Origin: Bradyrhizobium lablabi
Lineage (GTDB): Bacteria; Pseudomonadota; Alphaproteobacteria; Rhizobiales; Xanthobacteraceae
Length of the DNA: 64,000 bases
Assembly (NCBI RefSeq): GCF_900141755.1
Contig: NZ_LT670844.1
Location: 992,001-1,056,000, forward strand
Reading direction: 5' to 3'
Shown: piece after piece, positions 45,938 through 56,344 of the stretch
Numbering within the stretch: the stretch's first letter is position 1
Layout: every line of letters starts with the position of its first letter
Position numbers and translations under genes: made by a program
Notes under the pieces: generated by a model
Told to the model about the DNA's origin: nothing
Database searches by the model: none
Seen by the model: the letters and a program-made list of their open reading frames with translations, nothing else

Positions 45938-47248
45938 ATGAGCAGGCAGAGACCGTCAAAGTACGCCTGGGTGATCGTGCTGCTTCTATTTCTGTTTATG
46001 CTGATCAACTTCGCGGACAAGGCGGTGATCGGGCTTGCCGCGGAACCTATCATGAAGGAATTGGAATTGACGCCGAGCCAATTCGGCCTCGTCGGTTCCA
46101 GTTTCTTCTTTCTGTATGCGGTGTCCGGGGTCATCACAGGCTTCGTCGTCAATCGTATTCAGACCCGCTGGGCGCTGCTTGCGATGGGACTGATCTGGGC
46201 GCTTACCCAATTTCCCATGGTCGGCTCGGTCGGCTTCACAACGTTGATTGCCTGCCGTGTGCTGCTCGGCGCCGGTGAAGGGCCGGCATATCCTGTGGCG
46301 CTGCACTCGGCCTACAAGTGGTTTCCCAACGAACTGCGCACCTTGCCTACCGCCATGGTCTCCCAGGGCGCGAGCATCGGGGTGGTCCTGGCGCTGCCCG
46401 CGCTCAACTATCTCATTGTGCGTTATTCCTGGCACTGGGCTTTCGCAGCGCTGGGGTTGACCGGCCTGGTCTGGGCGCTGGCATGGCTGGCGCTCGGACG
46501 CGAAGGCACCCTCAATGAAACGCCAACGCCGACCGAGGGACGATCGTTCGGACGGATTCCCTACCGACGCCTTTTGCTCAATCCCACCGTATTCGCGGCA
46601 TGCGCATCGGGCTTCGGCGCCTATTGGGGTCTGTCGCTCATGATCGCGTGGTTACCGCACTATTTGATTAGAGGTCTCGGATATACCCAACAACAGACCG
46701 GGTGGCTCAGCACCCTGCCATGGGTATGCAATGTTTTTATCGTCATCGGAGCTGGCTGGCTTTCGCAAAACCTGCTCGCACGGAATTATTCAAGCCTCGT
46801 CGCTCGCAGTTTGATTGGCGGCGGCGCGGTCGCCTTGGGAGGGATTGCCTTGATTGCCATGCCGCACGTCGAAGCGCCCATGCTGAACCTGGCACTCCTT
46901 GTGTTCGGGATTTCAGTCCCTTCGGTGATTTATGTCCTCAGTCCGGCGATTGTCAGCGAGTTCACGCCGGTGTCACAGCGTGGCGCGATGTTGACGATCA
47001 TCACCGCGGTGTCGACATCAGCGGGTCTGCTGGCACCCTATGTCATGGGAAGAATTATCGAGAATGGCGCCACTGCTTCCGAGGGCTTCCATCGCGGCTT
47101 CCTGATCTGCGGCTTCGTAAGCCTTATTGGAGGCCTGATCGGCATGGCATTTCTGCGCCCCGAGGCTGAGGCCGCACGGTTTGCCGCCGCCGACGCGGCT
47201 GCAGCAGCAACGCGAAATCGCCTGATCAACGCCGAATTAGCCTTGTGA
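45938..47248 (+). CDS. MFS transporter, anion:cation symporter-like
   Basis: A 436-residue 12-helix transporter. The helix-1 region is FLFMLINFADKAVIGLAAEP, with an acid/aromatic pattern typical of the ACS family that carries organic acids. The central loop and second half are typical of MFS. GGGGAG precedes the ATG. It follows the P450 gene by 75 bp and probably imports the substrate of the IclR-controlled pathway. Confidence 0.87.
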   Translation: MSRQRPSKYAWVIVLLLFLFMLINFADKAVIGLAAEPIMKELELTPSQFGLVGSSFFFLYAVSGVITGFVVNRIQTRWALLAMGLIWALTQFPMVGSVGFTTLIACRVLLGAGEGPAYPVALHSAYKWFPNELRTLPTAMVSQGASIGVVLALPALNYLIVRYSWHWAFAALGLTGLVWALAWLALGREGTLNETPTPTEGRSFGRIPYRRLLLNPTVFAACASGFGAYWGLSLMIAWLPHYLIRGLGYTQQQTGWLSTLPWVCNVFIVIGAGWLSQNLLARNYSSLVARSLIGGGAVALGGIALIAMPHVEAPMLNLALLVFGISVPSVIYVLSPAIVSEFTPVSQRGAMLTIITAVSTSAGLLAPYVMGRIIENGATASEGFHRGFLICGFVSLIGGLIGMAFLRPEAEAARFAAADAAAAATRNRLINAELAL

Positions 47249-47381
47249 GGGGACGGAGCAGCCAAAGCCTGCATCGACTCCCGTGATTGGCAGATATAGT
47301 CTGTCAATATTCCAGCCGCACCCGGGCAGCGACCGATAACGCGGGATCACAAAGAAGCAAGAACTGTACAGGGAGGCCGCA

Positions 47382-48485
47382 ATGCGAACCGCAATTTGCA
47401 CGGTATTCATCGTTTGCGGATTTGTGGCCCCGGCTGCTGCACAACAGGCCCCACCCGCCACTATTCCGGTCGGCGTCGTCAAGGCCGAGCACAAGTCCAT
47501 CGAGAAGACACTCGATTTTGTCGGGCGCGTCGAAGCGGTCAACCGCGTCGAGATCAGGGCGCGCGTCCAGGGCTTCCTGGAAGCAGTGCTGTTCAAGGAA
47601 GGTGACCCGATCAAGGAGGGCGACGCTCTCTATCGCATCGAGAAAGGATTGTTCCAGGCGGCGGTCGAGCAGGCCGAAGGCGCCTTGGTACGCAGCAAGG
47701 CTTCGAAAACGCTGACCGAGGCGCAGCTCGCGCGGGCGGAGGACTTGCTGGCAAAGAACGCGGGAACGACCGTTGCACGGGATCAGGCGTTTGCCGCGGA
47801 CGAGCAGGCAAAAGGCCAAATCCTCAGCGACGAAGCCAGCCTGCAGACCGCCAAAATCAATCTTGGCTACACCGACATCGTCGCGCCGGTTTCCGGACGG
47901 ATCGGCCGCACCAACATCACCAAGGGCAATGTTGTCGGCCCCGACAGCGGCCCACTCACTGTCGTCGTGAGCCAGGAGCCGATGTATGTGACATTTCCGG
48001 TGAGCCAGCGCGATTTTCTGCGCTCGCGGGAGGAGGCTCACCAGATCGACCTCAAGGCGATCAAGGCCAAGCTTCGCTTTGCCGACGGCAAGACCTACGA
48101 CCAAACCGGCCAGATCAATTTTGTCGACGTCACGGTCGATCGCGCCACCGATACCGTGCTGGTGCGCGCCACTTTCCCTAATCCGGCCGGCGGACTGATC
48201 GACGGCCAGCTCGTGCGTGTGACGCTGGAAAGCGGCACCCCTCAGGAAATGGTGGTCGTCCCACAATCGGCCCTGATCGCCGACCAGGAAGGCGTCTATG
48301 TCTTCGTGGTCGAGGACGGCAAGGCCGTCGTGAAACGGATCAAGCCCGGCGGTGAGAGCGGAACCGATGCTGTCGTGCAGGAAGGTCTGTCCGGAAACGA
48401 GCAGGTCATCGTCGAAGGATTGCAGGGGGTACGCCCGGGAATACCGGTCAAGGCCAGCCCGCTGACGACGCTCAAAAGGAGCTGA
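47382..48485 (+). CDS. RND efflux periplasmic adaptor, AcrA/MexE type
   Basis: A 367-residue membrane-fusion protein with a cleavable signal (about 20 residues, end AAAQQ). The lipoyl half [20 protein letters not shown], alpha hairpin, second half [18 protein letters not shown], and beta-barrel with [20 protein letters not shown] follow. AGGGAGG precedes the ATG. It is 4 bp before the permease gene, so they form an operon. There is no TetR or outer-membrane gene beside it. Confidence 0.92.
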   Translation: MRTAICTVFIVCGFVAPAAAQQAPPATIPVGVVKAEHKSIEKTLDFVGRVEAVNRVEIRARVQGFLEAVLFKEGDPIKEGDALYRIEKGLFQAAVEQAEGALVRSKASKTLTEAQLARAEDLLAKNAGTTVARDQAFAADEQAKGQILSDEASLQTAKINLGYTDIVAPVSGRIGRTNITKGNVVGPDSGPLTVVVSQEPMYVTFPVSQRDFLRSREEAHQIDLKAIKAKLRFADGKTYDQTGQINFVDVTVDRATDTVLVRATFPNPAGGLIDGQLVRVTLESGTPQEMVVVPQSALIADQEGVYVFVVEDGKAVVKRIKPGGESGTDAVVQEGLSGNEQVIVEGLQGVRPGIPVKASPLTTLKRS

Positions 48486-48489
48486 TCCG

Positions 48490-51400
48490 ATGTTCTCCGC
48501 CATCTTCGTCGATCGGCCGCGGCTCGCCATCGTGATTGCCATCGTGACGACCATCGCCGGATTCCTGGCACTGTTTTCGATCCCGATTGCGCAATATCCC
48601 GACATCGTCCCACCCCAGGTCTCGGTCACGACCTTCTATCCGGGAGCCAACTCCGCCGTTGTCGATGCGACCGTCGCACAACCGATCGAGGCGCAAGTCG
48701 TCGGCGTCGACAAGATGATTTACATGAAGAGCGTGAGCGGCGATGACGGCAGCTACACGCTGACCTGCTCGTTCGAGCTCGGCACCGACCCTGACATCAA
48801 CGCCGTCAACGTCAACAACCGCGTCCAGGTCGCCTTGTCCAAGCTGCCACAAGATGTCCAGCGCCAGGGGGTCACGGTCAAGAAGAAGTCTTCGGCGCTG
48901 CTCGGCGTGATCGCGGTGTACTCGCCGAAGCATACGCACGACCCGTTGTTCATCTCGAACTACGTCACCATCAACCTGCTCGACCCCGTCAAGAACACGG
49001 CGGGCGTTGGCGACGCGTATTTATGGGGCCCGCAGGATTACGCGATGCGGGCCTGGGTGCGGACCGACCGGCTGACCGGGCTCAACCTGACGACCGGCGA
49101 CATCATCAATGCGATCCAGTCGCAGAACATCCAGGCCGCCGTCGGGCGTATCGGCGCGCGGCCGATTTCGGACGATCAGCAGCTACAGCTCAACATTCAG
49201 ACCAAGGGCCGCCTGGACTCGCCCGAGGAATTCGCCAACATCGTCGTGCGCACCAATCCCGACGGCTCCGTGCTGCGCCTGAGCGACGTCGCGAGGCTGG
49301 AACTGGGCGCCGCCAACCTCGACCGGGAGACGAGGTTCAACGGCGGACCCGCGGCAGTGGTGGCAGTTTTCCAGTCGCCGGGCGCCAATGCCATCGCAAC
49401 CCTCAAGGCAGTGCGCGAGCGCTTTACCGAGCTGGAAACGCGATTTCCCGACGATCTCGCCTGGAAGGTCACCTACGATCCGACAACCTTCGTCACCGAT
49501 ACCATACACGAGGTTCAGAAGACGCTGCTCGAGGCATTCGTCCTTGTCGTCATCGTGGTCTTTCTGTTCCTGGGGAGCGTGCGGGCCACCTTGATCCCGA
49601 TGTTTGCGGTGCCGGTCAGCCTGGTCGGCACCTTCATCGTGCTCAAGGCGATCGGCTATTCCGCCAATACGGTCTCACTTCTCGCGATCGTGCTGGCCAT
49701 CGGCATCGTCGTCGACGATGCCATCGTGGTGGTCGAGAATGTCGAACGGGTGATGGAGGAGCATCCGGAGCTTTCCCCCGGCGATGCGACCAAGCTGGCA
49801 ATGGGGGAGATCATTGCTCCCATCATCGCGATCACGCTGGTGCTGCTTTCGGTGTTCGTGCCGGTGGCATTCATCCCCGGCATATCCGGCGAGCTTTTCC
49901 GGCAGTTCGCGGTCACGGTCGCGGTCTCGATGTTTCTCTCCGCGATCAACGCGCTCACTCTGTCTCCCGCGCTGTGCGGGGTGTTGCTGCGTCCGCATCA
50001 CGGACCACGTCGCGGCGTGATGGGATCGGTGATGCGCTCCATCGACCGCGTGCGCGACGCCTACGGGACCGCGGTTGCCCGCATCGTCCGGATATCGGTT
50101 ATCGGATTGGCCGTTGTCGCGGTTTGCGGTTTCGGCGTCGTGGGCCTGGCGAAAATCACCCCGACGGGCTTCTTGCCTGAAGATGATCAGGGCGCGCTGT
50201 TTGTCGTCGCGCAATTGCCGGGCGGCGCGTCGGTCGAACGGACTTCGGAGGTGATCCGCCAGGCTGAAGCCATCGTGAAAGACGAGCCGGCTGTCGCCGA
50301 CTATACGTCAGCGATCGGATTGAACTTCATCGACAATTACTCGCAGTCGAACGCCGCGTTCATGGTGTTGTCGTTCAAGCCCTTCGACGAGCGCAAGGAC
50401 GCTTCGCTCGGGGCGCAAGAGGTCATCAAGCGACTTGGTGCCAAGTTCCGCCAGATCCAGGGCGGAACCGTCGTACCCCTCGCGCCGCCGCCGATCGTCG
50501 GTCTTGGCACGGGGGGTGGATTCACTTATGTGCTGCAAGATCTCCGCGGCGGCGACCCGAAGGCGCTCGCGCAGGTCGTCCGCGGGCTCATGGTTGCCGC
50601 CAACCAGGATCCGCGACTGAACCGCGTGTTCAGCACGTTCTCGGCAACGAACCCGTCGATTTACCTCGACATCGATCGCGACAAGGCACAGATCCTTGGC
50701 GTGCCCTTGAGTGCCGTCTTCCAGGCGCTGCAAGCGTCGCTTGGAGGATATTTCGTCAACAACATGAACCTGTACGGCCGTACCTGGCAGGTGCAGGTCC
50801 AGGCCGAGGCGGCCGACCGGACCAGTATCGACGACATCTATCGGATCAACGTCCGCAACAGCAAAGAACAGATGATCCCGCTCCGGAGTCTGGTGGAAGT
50901 TCGCGTCGTTGTCGGTCCGCCGTCGCTGATCCGTTACAACAATCTCCGCGCCGTGACCGTTCAGGGAGCCCCCGCGCCCGGCGTCTCGTCCGGGCAGGCG
51001 CTCAAGGCCATGGAAGAGGTGGCCGCGCGCACCCTTCCCCCGGGCTTCGCGGGCGAATGGACCGACACTGCGTTCCAGGAAAAACGTGCCGAGGGCAAGA
51101 CCGGCACGATCCTCGGATTTGCGGTGCTGTTTGCATATCTCTTTCTGGTTGGACTGTATGAAAGCTGGACCATTCCGGTGCCAGTGCTGCTCTCGGTCTC
51201 GGTTGGCATTCTCGGATCGTTCGTCGCGATCGTCCTCGGCCATTTGACACTCGATCTCTATGGGCAAATCGGCATCATCGTGCTGATCGGGCTTGCCGCC
51301 AAGAACGGCATTCTGATCGTCGAATTTGCGAAGGAGAAGCGTGAGCACGGGGTACCGTTGCTCGAGGCCGCAACTGAAGGAGCGAGGCAGCGCTTCCGTC

Positions 51401-51645
51401 CCGTGATGATGACGTCTTTCGCCTTCATCCTTGGTCTTCTTCCTCTGGTAGTTGCAGTCGGCGCCTCCCAGCTCGCCCGACGCAACGTCGGAACCCCAGT
51501 GTTCGGCGGCATGATCTTCGCCTCGTTCATCGGCGTCTTCGTCATCCCGCCGCTTTACGTCGTCTTCCAGATGGTTCGCGAACGGATCAGACCGTCGATC
51601 CGTCCTGAAAAAGCGGCTGAGCCCAGCGCTGGCGCGGCGGAATAA
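48490..51645 (+). CDS. RND multidrug efflux permease, HAE1 (AcrB/MexF) type
   Basis: A 1051-residue 12-helix permease. The proton relay is [20 protein letters not shown] in TM4 (adjacent aspartates) and lysine in [16 protein letters not shown] in TM10. The N-terminal segment [18 protein letters not shown] and the [11 protein letters not shown] block are classical for the drug-efflux branch, in contrast to the metal-type pump at 1838-5089. Full length for the family. GGAGCTG lies before the ATG at 48490. The partner outer-membrane channel is not in the window. Confidence 0.94.
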   Translation: MFSAIFVDRPRLAIVIAIVTTIAGFLALFSIPIAQYPDIVPPQVSVTTFYPGANSAVVDATVAQPIEAQVVGVDKMIYMKSVSGDDGSYTLTCSFELGTDPDINAVNVNNRVQVALSKLPQDVQRQGVTVKKKSSALLGVIAVYSPKHTHDPLFISNYVTINLLDPVKNTAGVGDAYLWGPQDYAMRAWVRTDRLTGLNLTTGDIINAIQSQNIQAAVGRIGARPISDDQQLQLNIQTKGRLDSPEEFANIVVRTNPDGSVLRLSDVARLELGAANLDRETRFNGGPAAVVAVFQSPGANAIATLKAVRERFTELETRFPDDLAWKVTYDPTTFVTDTIHEVQKTLLEAFVLVVIVVFLFLGSVRATLIPMFAVPVSLVGTFIVLKAIGYSANTVSLLAIVLAIGIVVDDAIVVVENVERVMEEHPELSPGDATKLAMGEIIAPIIAITLVLLSVFVPVAFIPGISGELFRQFAVTVAVSMFLSAINALTLSPALCGVLLRPHHGPRRGVMGSVMRSIDRVRDAYGTAVARIVRISVIGLAVVAVCGFGVVGLAKITPTGFLPEDDQGALFVVAQLPGGASVERTSEVIRQAEAIVKDEPAVADYTSAIGLNFIDNYSQSNAAFMVLSFKPFDERKDASLGAQEVIKRLGAKFRQIQGGTVVPLAPPPIVGLGTGGGFTYVLQDLRGGDPKALAQVVRGLMVAANQDPRLNRVFSTFSATNPSIYLDIDRDKAQILGVPLSAVFQALQASLGGYFVNNMNLYGRTWQVQVQAEAADRTSIDDIYRINVRNSKEQMIPLRSLVEVRVVVGPPSLIRYNNLRAVTVQGAPAPGVSSGQALKAMEEVAARTLPPGFAGEWTDTAFQEKRAEGKTGTILGFAVLFAYLFLVGLYESWTIPVPVLLSVSVGILGSFVAIVLGHLTLDLYGQIGIIVLIGLAAKNGILIVEFAKEKREHGVPLLEAATEGARQRFRPVMMTSFAFILGLLPLVVAVGASQLARRNVGTPVFGGMIFASFIGVFVIPPLYVVFQMVRERIRPSIRPEKAAEPSAGAAE

Positions 51646-51720
51646 TGCACGTACCGCGCCACGATCTTGAGGATCGAGCCTTTTTAGTCGGTCCTTTCCG
51701 ACGAACCGGCGATCGAAGCG

Positions 51721-54687
51721 CTACTCCCGCCCCTCGATCAAATTGCGAAACACCCGCCGCACTTCGCCCTGCGTCTCCTTGACCCGCGCCTCGAGCGAGG
51801 AAAAGTCCGGCGCGTCGCCGGCACGCGCCATCACCCGCAGCAGGTCTTCGCCGGCCGTTTCCGGCTTGAACCTGTCGATCACGCAGAGCCGCAAGATCTG
51901 GGTGAGATCATGATAGAGATGCGCCGCCGCGCGCAATATTTCGGCTGATGCTTGCGGCAGCACGCCGAGCCGCGCGGCGTTGTCGAGCACGTGCAGCGTC
52001 GAGACGTCGAGGATATCCGGCTTCTCGGCGGCGTGGACGAGCTGCAGATATTGCGCGATGAAATCGATATCGACCACGCCGCCGGCGGCATATTTCAGGT
52101 CCCAGATTTCCTTGTCGCCCTTCTCCAGCGCGACCGCGCGGCGCATCTCTTTGACGTCCTTGGCAACCGCGGCGGCGGAGCGCGGCCGCGTCAGCACCTT
52201 GCGGATGATGTTCTCGATTTTGGCGCGAAACTCGGGCGAGGATGAAATCACCCGCGCCCGCGTCAGCGCCATATGCTCCCAGGTCCAGGCCTCCCGTTCC
52301 TGATACTCGGCAAACGACGTGACATGCGAGGCGACAGGTCCCGCCCGCCCGGAGGGGCGCAGCCGCATGTCGACTTCGTAGAGCACGCCGTAATTGGTCC
52401 GCGTCGTGAACGCGCTGATCAGCCGCTGCGTGAAGCGCGCGAAATAATGCGCGCCGTGCAGCGGCCGCGCGCCGTCGGAGTCTGGCCGCTCAGGATCGAA
52501 ATCATAGAGCAGGATCAGATCGAGATCGGAGGACGCCGTCATCTCGCGGCTGCCGAGCCGGCCCATCGCCAGGATCGCGGTCTCCTGGCCCTTGATCTCG
52601 CCATGCTGGGCCGCGAAGCGTTCCGTCACCAGGGCATGCACGGTATGGACGATGCCCTCGGCGACGTCGGCGAAGGCGGTCGAGGCCTGCTGGGCCGAAA
52701 CAGTGCCGGACAGGATGCGCGTGCCGATCAAAAACAGGCTCTCCTGACCGAATAGTCGCAGCCGGTCGAGGAATTCCTCGTAGGAATACGCATCCGCGAG
52801 AGTCGCGGCGAGCCGGGTGGACAATTCGCGCCGGTCCGGCATCGCGCCGAAGAAACGCGGATCGATCAGGCCGTCCATGATCTGTGGCTGACGAGCCAGC
52901 ATATCGCCGAGCCGAGGTGCGGAGCCGAGAATGAGGGCGACCAGCGCGACCAGTTCGCGGTTCTGGCTGAGCAGCGAGATCAGCCGGCCTCCGCGCTGCA
53001 GCGCCCCGAGGAAACGGTCGAACGCCGCCACCGCATTGTCGGGGTCTTCGGCGTCCGCAAGCCCCGCGATCAACGCCGGCACGAACTCGACAAAGGCGTT
53101 GCGCGTCGTCTCCATCCGGAACACGCGATAGTCGCCGGTGAGCCATTGCCGCACGGTCTCCGCCACCATGATCGGCTTCTTGAAGCCGAGGCTGGCGAGA
53201 TGTTCGAGCAGCCGCGGATCGTCGGGACCTGCGCCGTAATCGGCCAGCGGCAATTGCGCGGTGCCGGTCGGATCGCCTTCGAACAGTTTTGCGTAATGGC
53301 CCTGCACGATGTTGAGATGGCCGAGCAGATCGTGAGCGAAGGCGGCGCGGTTCTCGTAACCGAGAAAGTGGGCAAAACGCTCTACCGCCTCCATTTCCTC
53401 GGGCAGCGTATGGGTCTGCTCGTCGGCGACCATCTGCAGCCGGTGCTCGAGGCGCCGCAGGAATAAATAGGCCGCCGTCAGCTCGTCGCGCGCGGCAAAG
53501 GTGATCCAGTTGCTCGACGCCAGCACGTTCAACGCTTCCAGCGTCGGCCGCACCCGCAATTCCGGATGCCGGCCGCCGGCGATCAATTGCTGAGTTTGGG
53601 CAAAAAATTCGATCTCGCGGATGCCGCCGCGGCCGACCTTGACATTGTGGCCCTCGACCGCGGTCTCGCTCTGGCCGCGAAAGGTCTGCATCTGCCGCTT
53701 CATGTCGTGAACGTCGGCCAGCGCCGCGAAATCCAGATGCTTGCGCCAGACAAAGGGCGCGATGTCGGAAACCAGCTTTTCGCCGGCATCGGCGTCGCCG
53801 GCACAGGGCCGCGCCTTGATCATGGCCGCGCGTTCCCAGGTCCGCCCTTCCCGCTCGTAATAATGCAGCGCCGCCTCGGTCGAGATCGCGACCTGCGTCG
53901 AGGACGGATCGGGCCGCAGTCGCAGATCGACGCGAAACACGTAACCGTCGCCGGTGCGCTGCTGCAGCAACCGCGCCAGGGTTTGCGTGACGCGGACGAA
54001 GAACGGCTGCGGCTCGATATCGGGTGCGAGCGTCGGCGCCCTCGAATCGAAGAATACGATGAGATCGATGTCGCTGGAAAAATTCAATTCGCCGGCGCCC
54101 ATCTTGCCCATGGCGAGCACGACGAGGCCGCTATTGTCCTCGGGCGCGTCCGGGTTCGGCGGCGACAGCCGTCCGCGCGCGACTTCCTGCCGTAAGGCGA
54201 AACGCAGCGCCGCCTGCACCGCGGCGACCGCGAGTTCCGTCAGCTTAGCCGTCACGGCCATCACCGGCCAGACGCCGCCGATGTCGCACAGCGCAATCAA
54301 CAGCGCCGCCTCGGATTTCATGCGGCGAAGCAGTTGCATCGCGTCGGCTTCGCTCGATGCAGCGGCTACGACGCGGCCTGTGTTCTCGATCAGTTGCGCC
54401 AGATAAGGCTCGGGATCGCATTGCAGCAACCGGGGCGCGCGCGCGGCATCGGCACGGATGAGATCGGACAGATAGGGCGAGGCTTCCACGATGCCCAACA
54501 GAATGCGCTTGGCACGGGGAAAGCTGTCGCAGACATCGCCGATCGCGGCCGCCTGCTCCGATCCGAGATCGGTCAGCCAGTCCTTGAGGTGCTGCTCGGC
54601 TTTGTCGGGCGCGGACACATGCGGGCCGTCCACGAACCGCGCGGCCAGACATTGTCGGTCCGCGCCGCCCTTCGCGGATGAGATCAT
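51721..54687 (-). CDS. glnE: Bifunctional glutamine-synthetase adenylyltransferase/deadenylylase
   Basis: A 988-residue nitrogen-control enzyme. It has two nucleotidyltransferase domains. The N-terminal one (deadenylylation) carries ELNFSSDIDLIVFFDS near residue 200. The C-terminal one (adenylylation) carries TASSDLDLILLYDFD near 715. A helical PII-interaction linker lies between them and a helical tail follows each. Length is as in rhizobia. It overlaps the sensor-kinase stop by 4 bp (ATGA), an arrangement I associate with Bradyrhizobium relatives. The long plus-strand frame opposite the upstream kinase gene (54678-56405) is a shadow. Confidence 0.95.
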   Translation of the reverse strand: MISSAKGGADRQCLAARFVDGPHVSAPDKAEQHLKDWLTDLGSEQAAAIGDVCDSFPRAKRILLGIVEASPYLSDLIRADAARAPRLLQCDPEPYLAQLIENTGRVVAAASSEADAMQLLRRMKSEAALLIALCDIGGVWPVMAVTAKLTELAVAAVQAALRFALRQEVARGRLSPPNPDAPEDNSGLVVLAMGKMGAGELNFSSDIDLIVFFDSRAPTLAPDIEPQPFFVRVTQTLARLLQQRTGDGYVFRVDLRLRPDPSSTQVAISTEAALHYYEREGRTWERAAMIKARPCAGDADAGEKLVSDIAPFVWRKHLDFAALADVHDMKRQMQTFRGQSETAVEGHNVKVGRGGIREIEFFAQTQQLIAGGRHPELRVRPTLEALNVLASSNWITFAARDELTAAYLFLRRLEHRLQMVADEQTHTLPEEMEAVERFAHFLGYENRAAFAHDLLGHLNIVQGHYAKLFEGDPTGTAQLPLADYGAGPDDPRLLEHLASLGFKKPIMVAETVRQWLTGDYRVFRMETTRNAFVEFVPALIAGLADAEDPDNAVAAFDRFLGALQRGGRLISLLSQNRELVALVALILGSAPRLGDMLARQPQIMDGLIDPRFFGAMPDRRELSTRLAATLADAYSYEEFLDRLRLFGQESLFLIGTRILSGTVSAQQASTAFADVAEGIVHTVHALVTERFAAQHGEIKGQETAILAMGRLGSREMTASSDLDLILLYDFDPERPDSDGARPLHGAHYFARFTQRLISAFTTRTNYGVLYEVDMRLRPSGRAGPVASHVTSFAEYQEREAWTWEHMALTRARVISSSPEFRAKIENIIRKVLTRPRSAAAVAKDVKEMRRAVALEKGDKEIWDLKYAAGGVVDIDFIAQYLQLVHAAEKPDILDVSTLHVLDNAARLGVLPQASAEILRAAAHLYHDLTQILRLCVIDRFKPETAGEDLLRVMARAGDAPDFSSLEARVKETQGEVRRVFRNLIEGRE

Positions 54688-56150
54688 GCGGCCTTCTGTG
54701 GCACATCCGACGTTTGAGCCGCAAGCCTGTCACCGGCGCCCGCCAGCGCCGGAATGACCAGTGTGGCGGCAAGGCCTGGGTTTGCATCGCCGAGCCGCAG
54801 CTCGCCGCCATGCAGGGTCGCCACCGCCGAGGCCAGGCTCAATCCAAGCCCGGAACCCGGCTGGGTACGGCTCGCCTCGAGCCGCACGAACCGCTCCACC
54901 GCGTGTTTGCGGTCGGCTTGCGGAATGCCCGGCCCGTGGTCGGTGACGCTGAGCAATACGGAATCGCCCTCGCGCCGGGCCTCGATCAGGATTTCCTTGG
55001 CACCAGCGACCGCATCGGCGCCGAGCGGCTGCGCCACTGGGGCCGGCTTGCCGTATTTGATGGCGTTCTCGACCAGGTTGGCGAGCGCCTGGCTGATCAA
55101 TTCGCGGTTGCCGCGCAGCCGTGTCGGCACGGTCTTGACGTGCAAGGTCATGCCGTCGTCTTCCGCCAGCGGCTCGTAGAGTTCATAAATGCCGTTGGCG
55201 ACGTCGGCGGCGTCGAAATCGTCCATGTTGCCGCGCGCCTGCCCGGACTCGGCGCGCGCGATCATCAACAGCGCATTGAAGGTGCGAATCAGGCCATCGG
55301 ATTCCTCTATTGTCCGTTCCAGCGCCGAACGGTACTCGGCCTCGCTGCCGGATCTCGCCAGCGCCTCCTCGGCGCGGTTGCGCAGTCGCGTCAGCGGCGT
55401 CTTGAGATCATGGGCGATGTTGTCGGAAACCTCCTTCAGGCCCATCATCAGGGCTTCGATCCGCTCCAGCATGGCGTTGAGATTTTCCGCCAGACGATCG
55501 AGTTCGTCGCCGCTGCGCCCGACCGGCAGCCGCCCGGAGAGATCGCCGGCCATGATGCGCTGGGTGGTGCCGGTCATGGCGTCGATCCGGCGCAACACCC
55601 GCCGCGCCACGAAGACGCCACCGCCAAGGCCGAGCACGACGACGATCAAGATCGACCATTGCGCCGCCTTCGCGACAATACCGAACAGCCGCCGCCGCTC
55701 CTCCAGGTCGCGCCCGATCAAGAGGCGAAAACCGCCGCTCAATTCGCTGACCCGCACCAGCGCACGATGGTCGGCCGCGTCCTGCTCGTCGAGCCGCCGG
55801 TAGGCGGTCTCCGACCAGCCGGTGGTCGCCATCACGCCCGGCGCCAGCGAACCGACATTGCCGGCGATGGCCTGCCCGTTCGGCGCGGTCACGAGGTAAA
55901 GATTGGCGCCGGGCCGCAACGCCCGGTTCTCGATCGTCAAAACCAGGCCGTGCAGTCCGCGGCGGCCGAAAATATCCGAGACCTCGCCGGTTTCAGCGTT
56001 CACCGTGGTGGCGATTTGCTCGGTGATCAGCCGGCGCGTGTTCCAGGCGAAATAGCCCAGCAGCGAAGCGGCAAACAACGCAAACAAAAACAGATAGACC
56101 AGCGTCAACCGGAACGCGGTGGTTCGGATCAGCTTACCGAATGCCGTCAC
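54684..56150 (-). CDS. Sensor histidine kinase upstream of glnE, separated from its response regulator
   Basis: A 488-residue membrane kinase with TM1 at about 13-33, a sensor loop, TM2 at about 170-190 and HAMP. The phospho-acceptor box is SDNIAHDLKTPLTRL, and the ATPase domain has NLVENAIKYG and GSGLGLSLASAVATLHGG. It starts at GTG (56148-56150), two codons after an in-frame TGA that closes a frame ending ASKMDT. This looks like the 3' tail of an upstream gene, normally the cognate response regulator. That gene is absent: foreign, repeat-rich DNA and an integrase gene begin within about 30 bp. Confidence 0.9.
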   Translation of the reverse strand: MTAFGKLIRTTAFRLTLVYLFLFALFAASLLGYFAWNTRRLITEQIATTVNAETGEVSDIFGRRGLHGLVLTIENRALRPGANLYLVTAPNGQAIAGNVGSLAPGVMATTGWSETAYRRLDEQDAADHRALVRVSELSGGFRLLIGRDLEERRRLFGIVAKAAQWSILIVVVLGLGGGVFVARRVLRRIDAMTGTTQRIMAGDLSGRLPVGRSGDELDRLAENLNAMLERIEALMMGLKEVSDNIAHDLKTPLTRLRNRAEEALARSGSEAEYRSALERTIEESDGLIRTFNALLMIARAESGQARGNMDDFDAADVANGIYELYEPLAEDDGMTLHVKTVPTRLRGNRELISQALANLVENAIKYGKPAPVAQPLGADAVAGAKEILIEARREGDSVLLSVTDHGPGIPQADRKHAVERFVRLEASRTQPGSGLGLSLASAVATLHGGELRLGDANPGLAATLVIPALAGAGDRLAAQTSDVPQKAA

Positions 56151-56157
56151 GGATCAT
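56144..56157 (-). repeat. 14-bp inverted repeat, left copy (at kinase start)
   Basis: CCGTCACGGATCAT overlaps the GTG start of the kinase gene. Its exact reverse complement, ATGATCCGTGACGG, lies at 56331-56344 and overlaps the start of the integrase gene 173 bp away. Possibly part of the attachment-site structure. Confidence 0.55.
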
Positions 56158-56337
56158 GTATCCATTTTGGACGCATCACCGGCTATCGTCCGCTGCCGTC
56201 GGTTAGTGAAAATCATCTTATTTCCCATAGTATTAGCTGCATTACCTGTCGTCTAACGTCACCCGCTATCGTCTGTACGCGGGCTGGAACTGGTAGAAAA
56301 CTGGTAGTTGGACGGCGTCTTCCTTTCCAAATGATCC
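56158..56337. other. Junction region of the integrated element with CTRTCGTC-type repeats
   Basis: The region between the kinase and integrase start codons has no gene. It contains four related decamers in the same orientation: CTATCGTCCG (56183), CTGCCGTCGG (56193), CTGTCGTCTA (56246) and CTATCGTCTG (56266). Short repeated sites next to a tyrosine-recombinase gene are typical of integrase arm or core sites, so this is the probable left attachment region. Confidence 0.4.
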
Positions 56338-56344
56338 GTGACGG
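56331..56344 (+). repeat. 14-bp inverted repeat, right copy (at integrase start)
   Basis: ATGATCCGTGACGG is the exact reverse complement of 56144-56157. It overlaps the GTG codon taken as the earliest integrase start (56338). Confidence 0.55.

Noticed and set aside
50308..51348. 346-residue minus-strand frame opposite the AcrB-type permease
   Set aside because: Codon-bias artefact; RND motifs on the plus strand explain the region.
51665..51705. GTCGG...CCGAC hairpin between the RND pump and glnE as terminator
   Set aside because: Only five base pairs with no T run after it; too weak to call.
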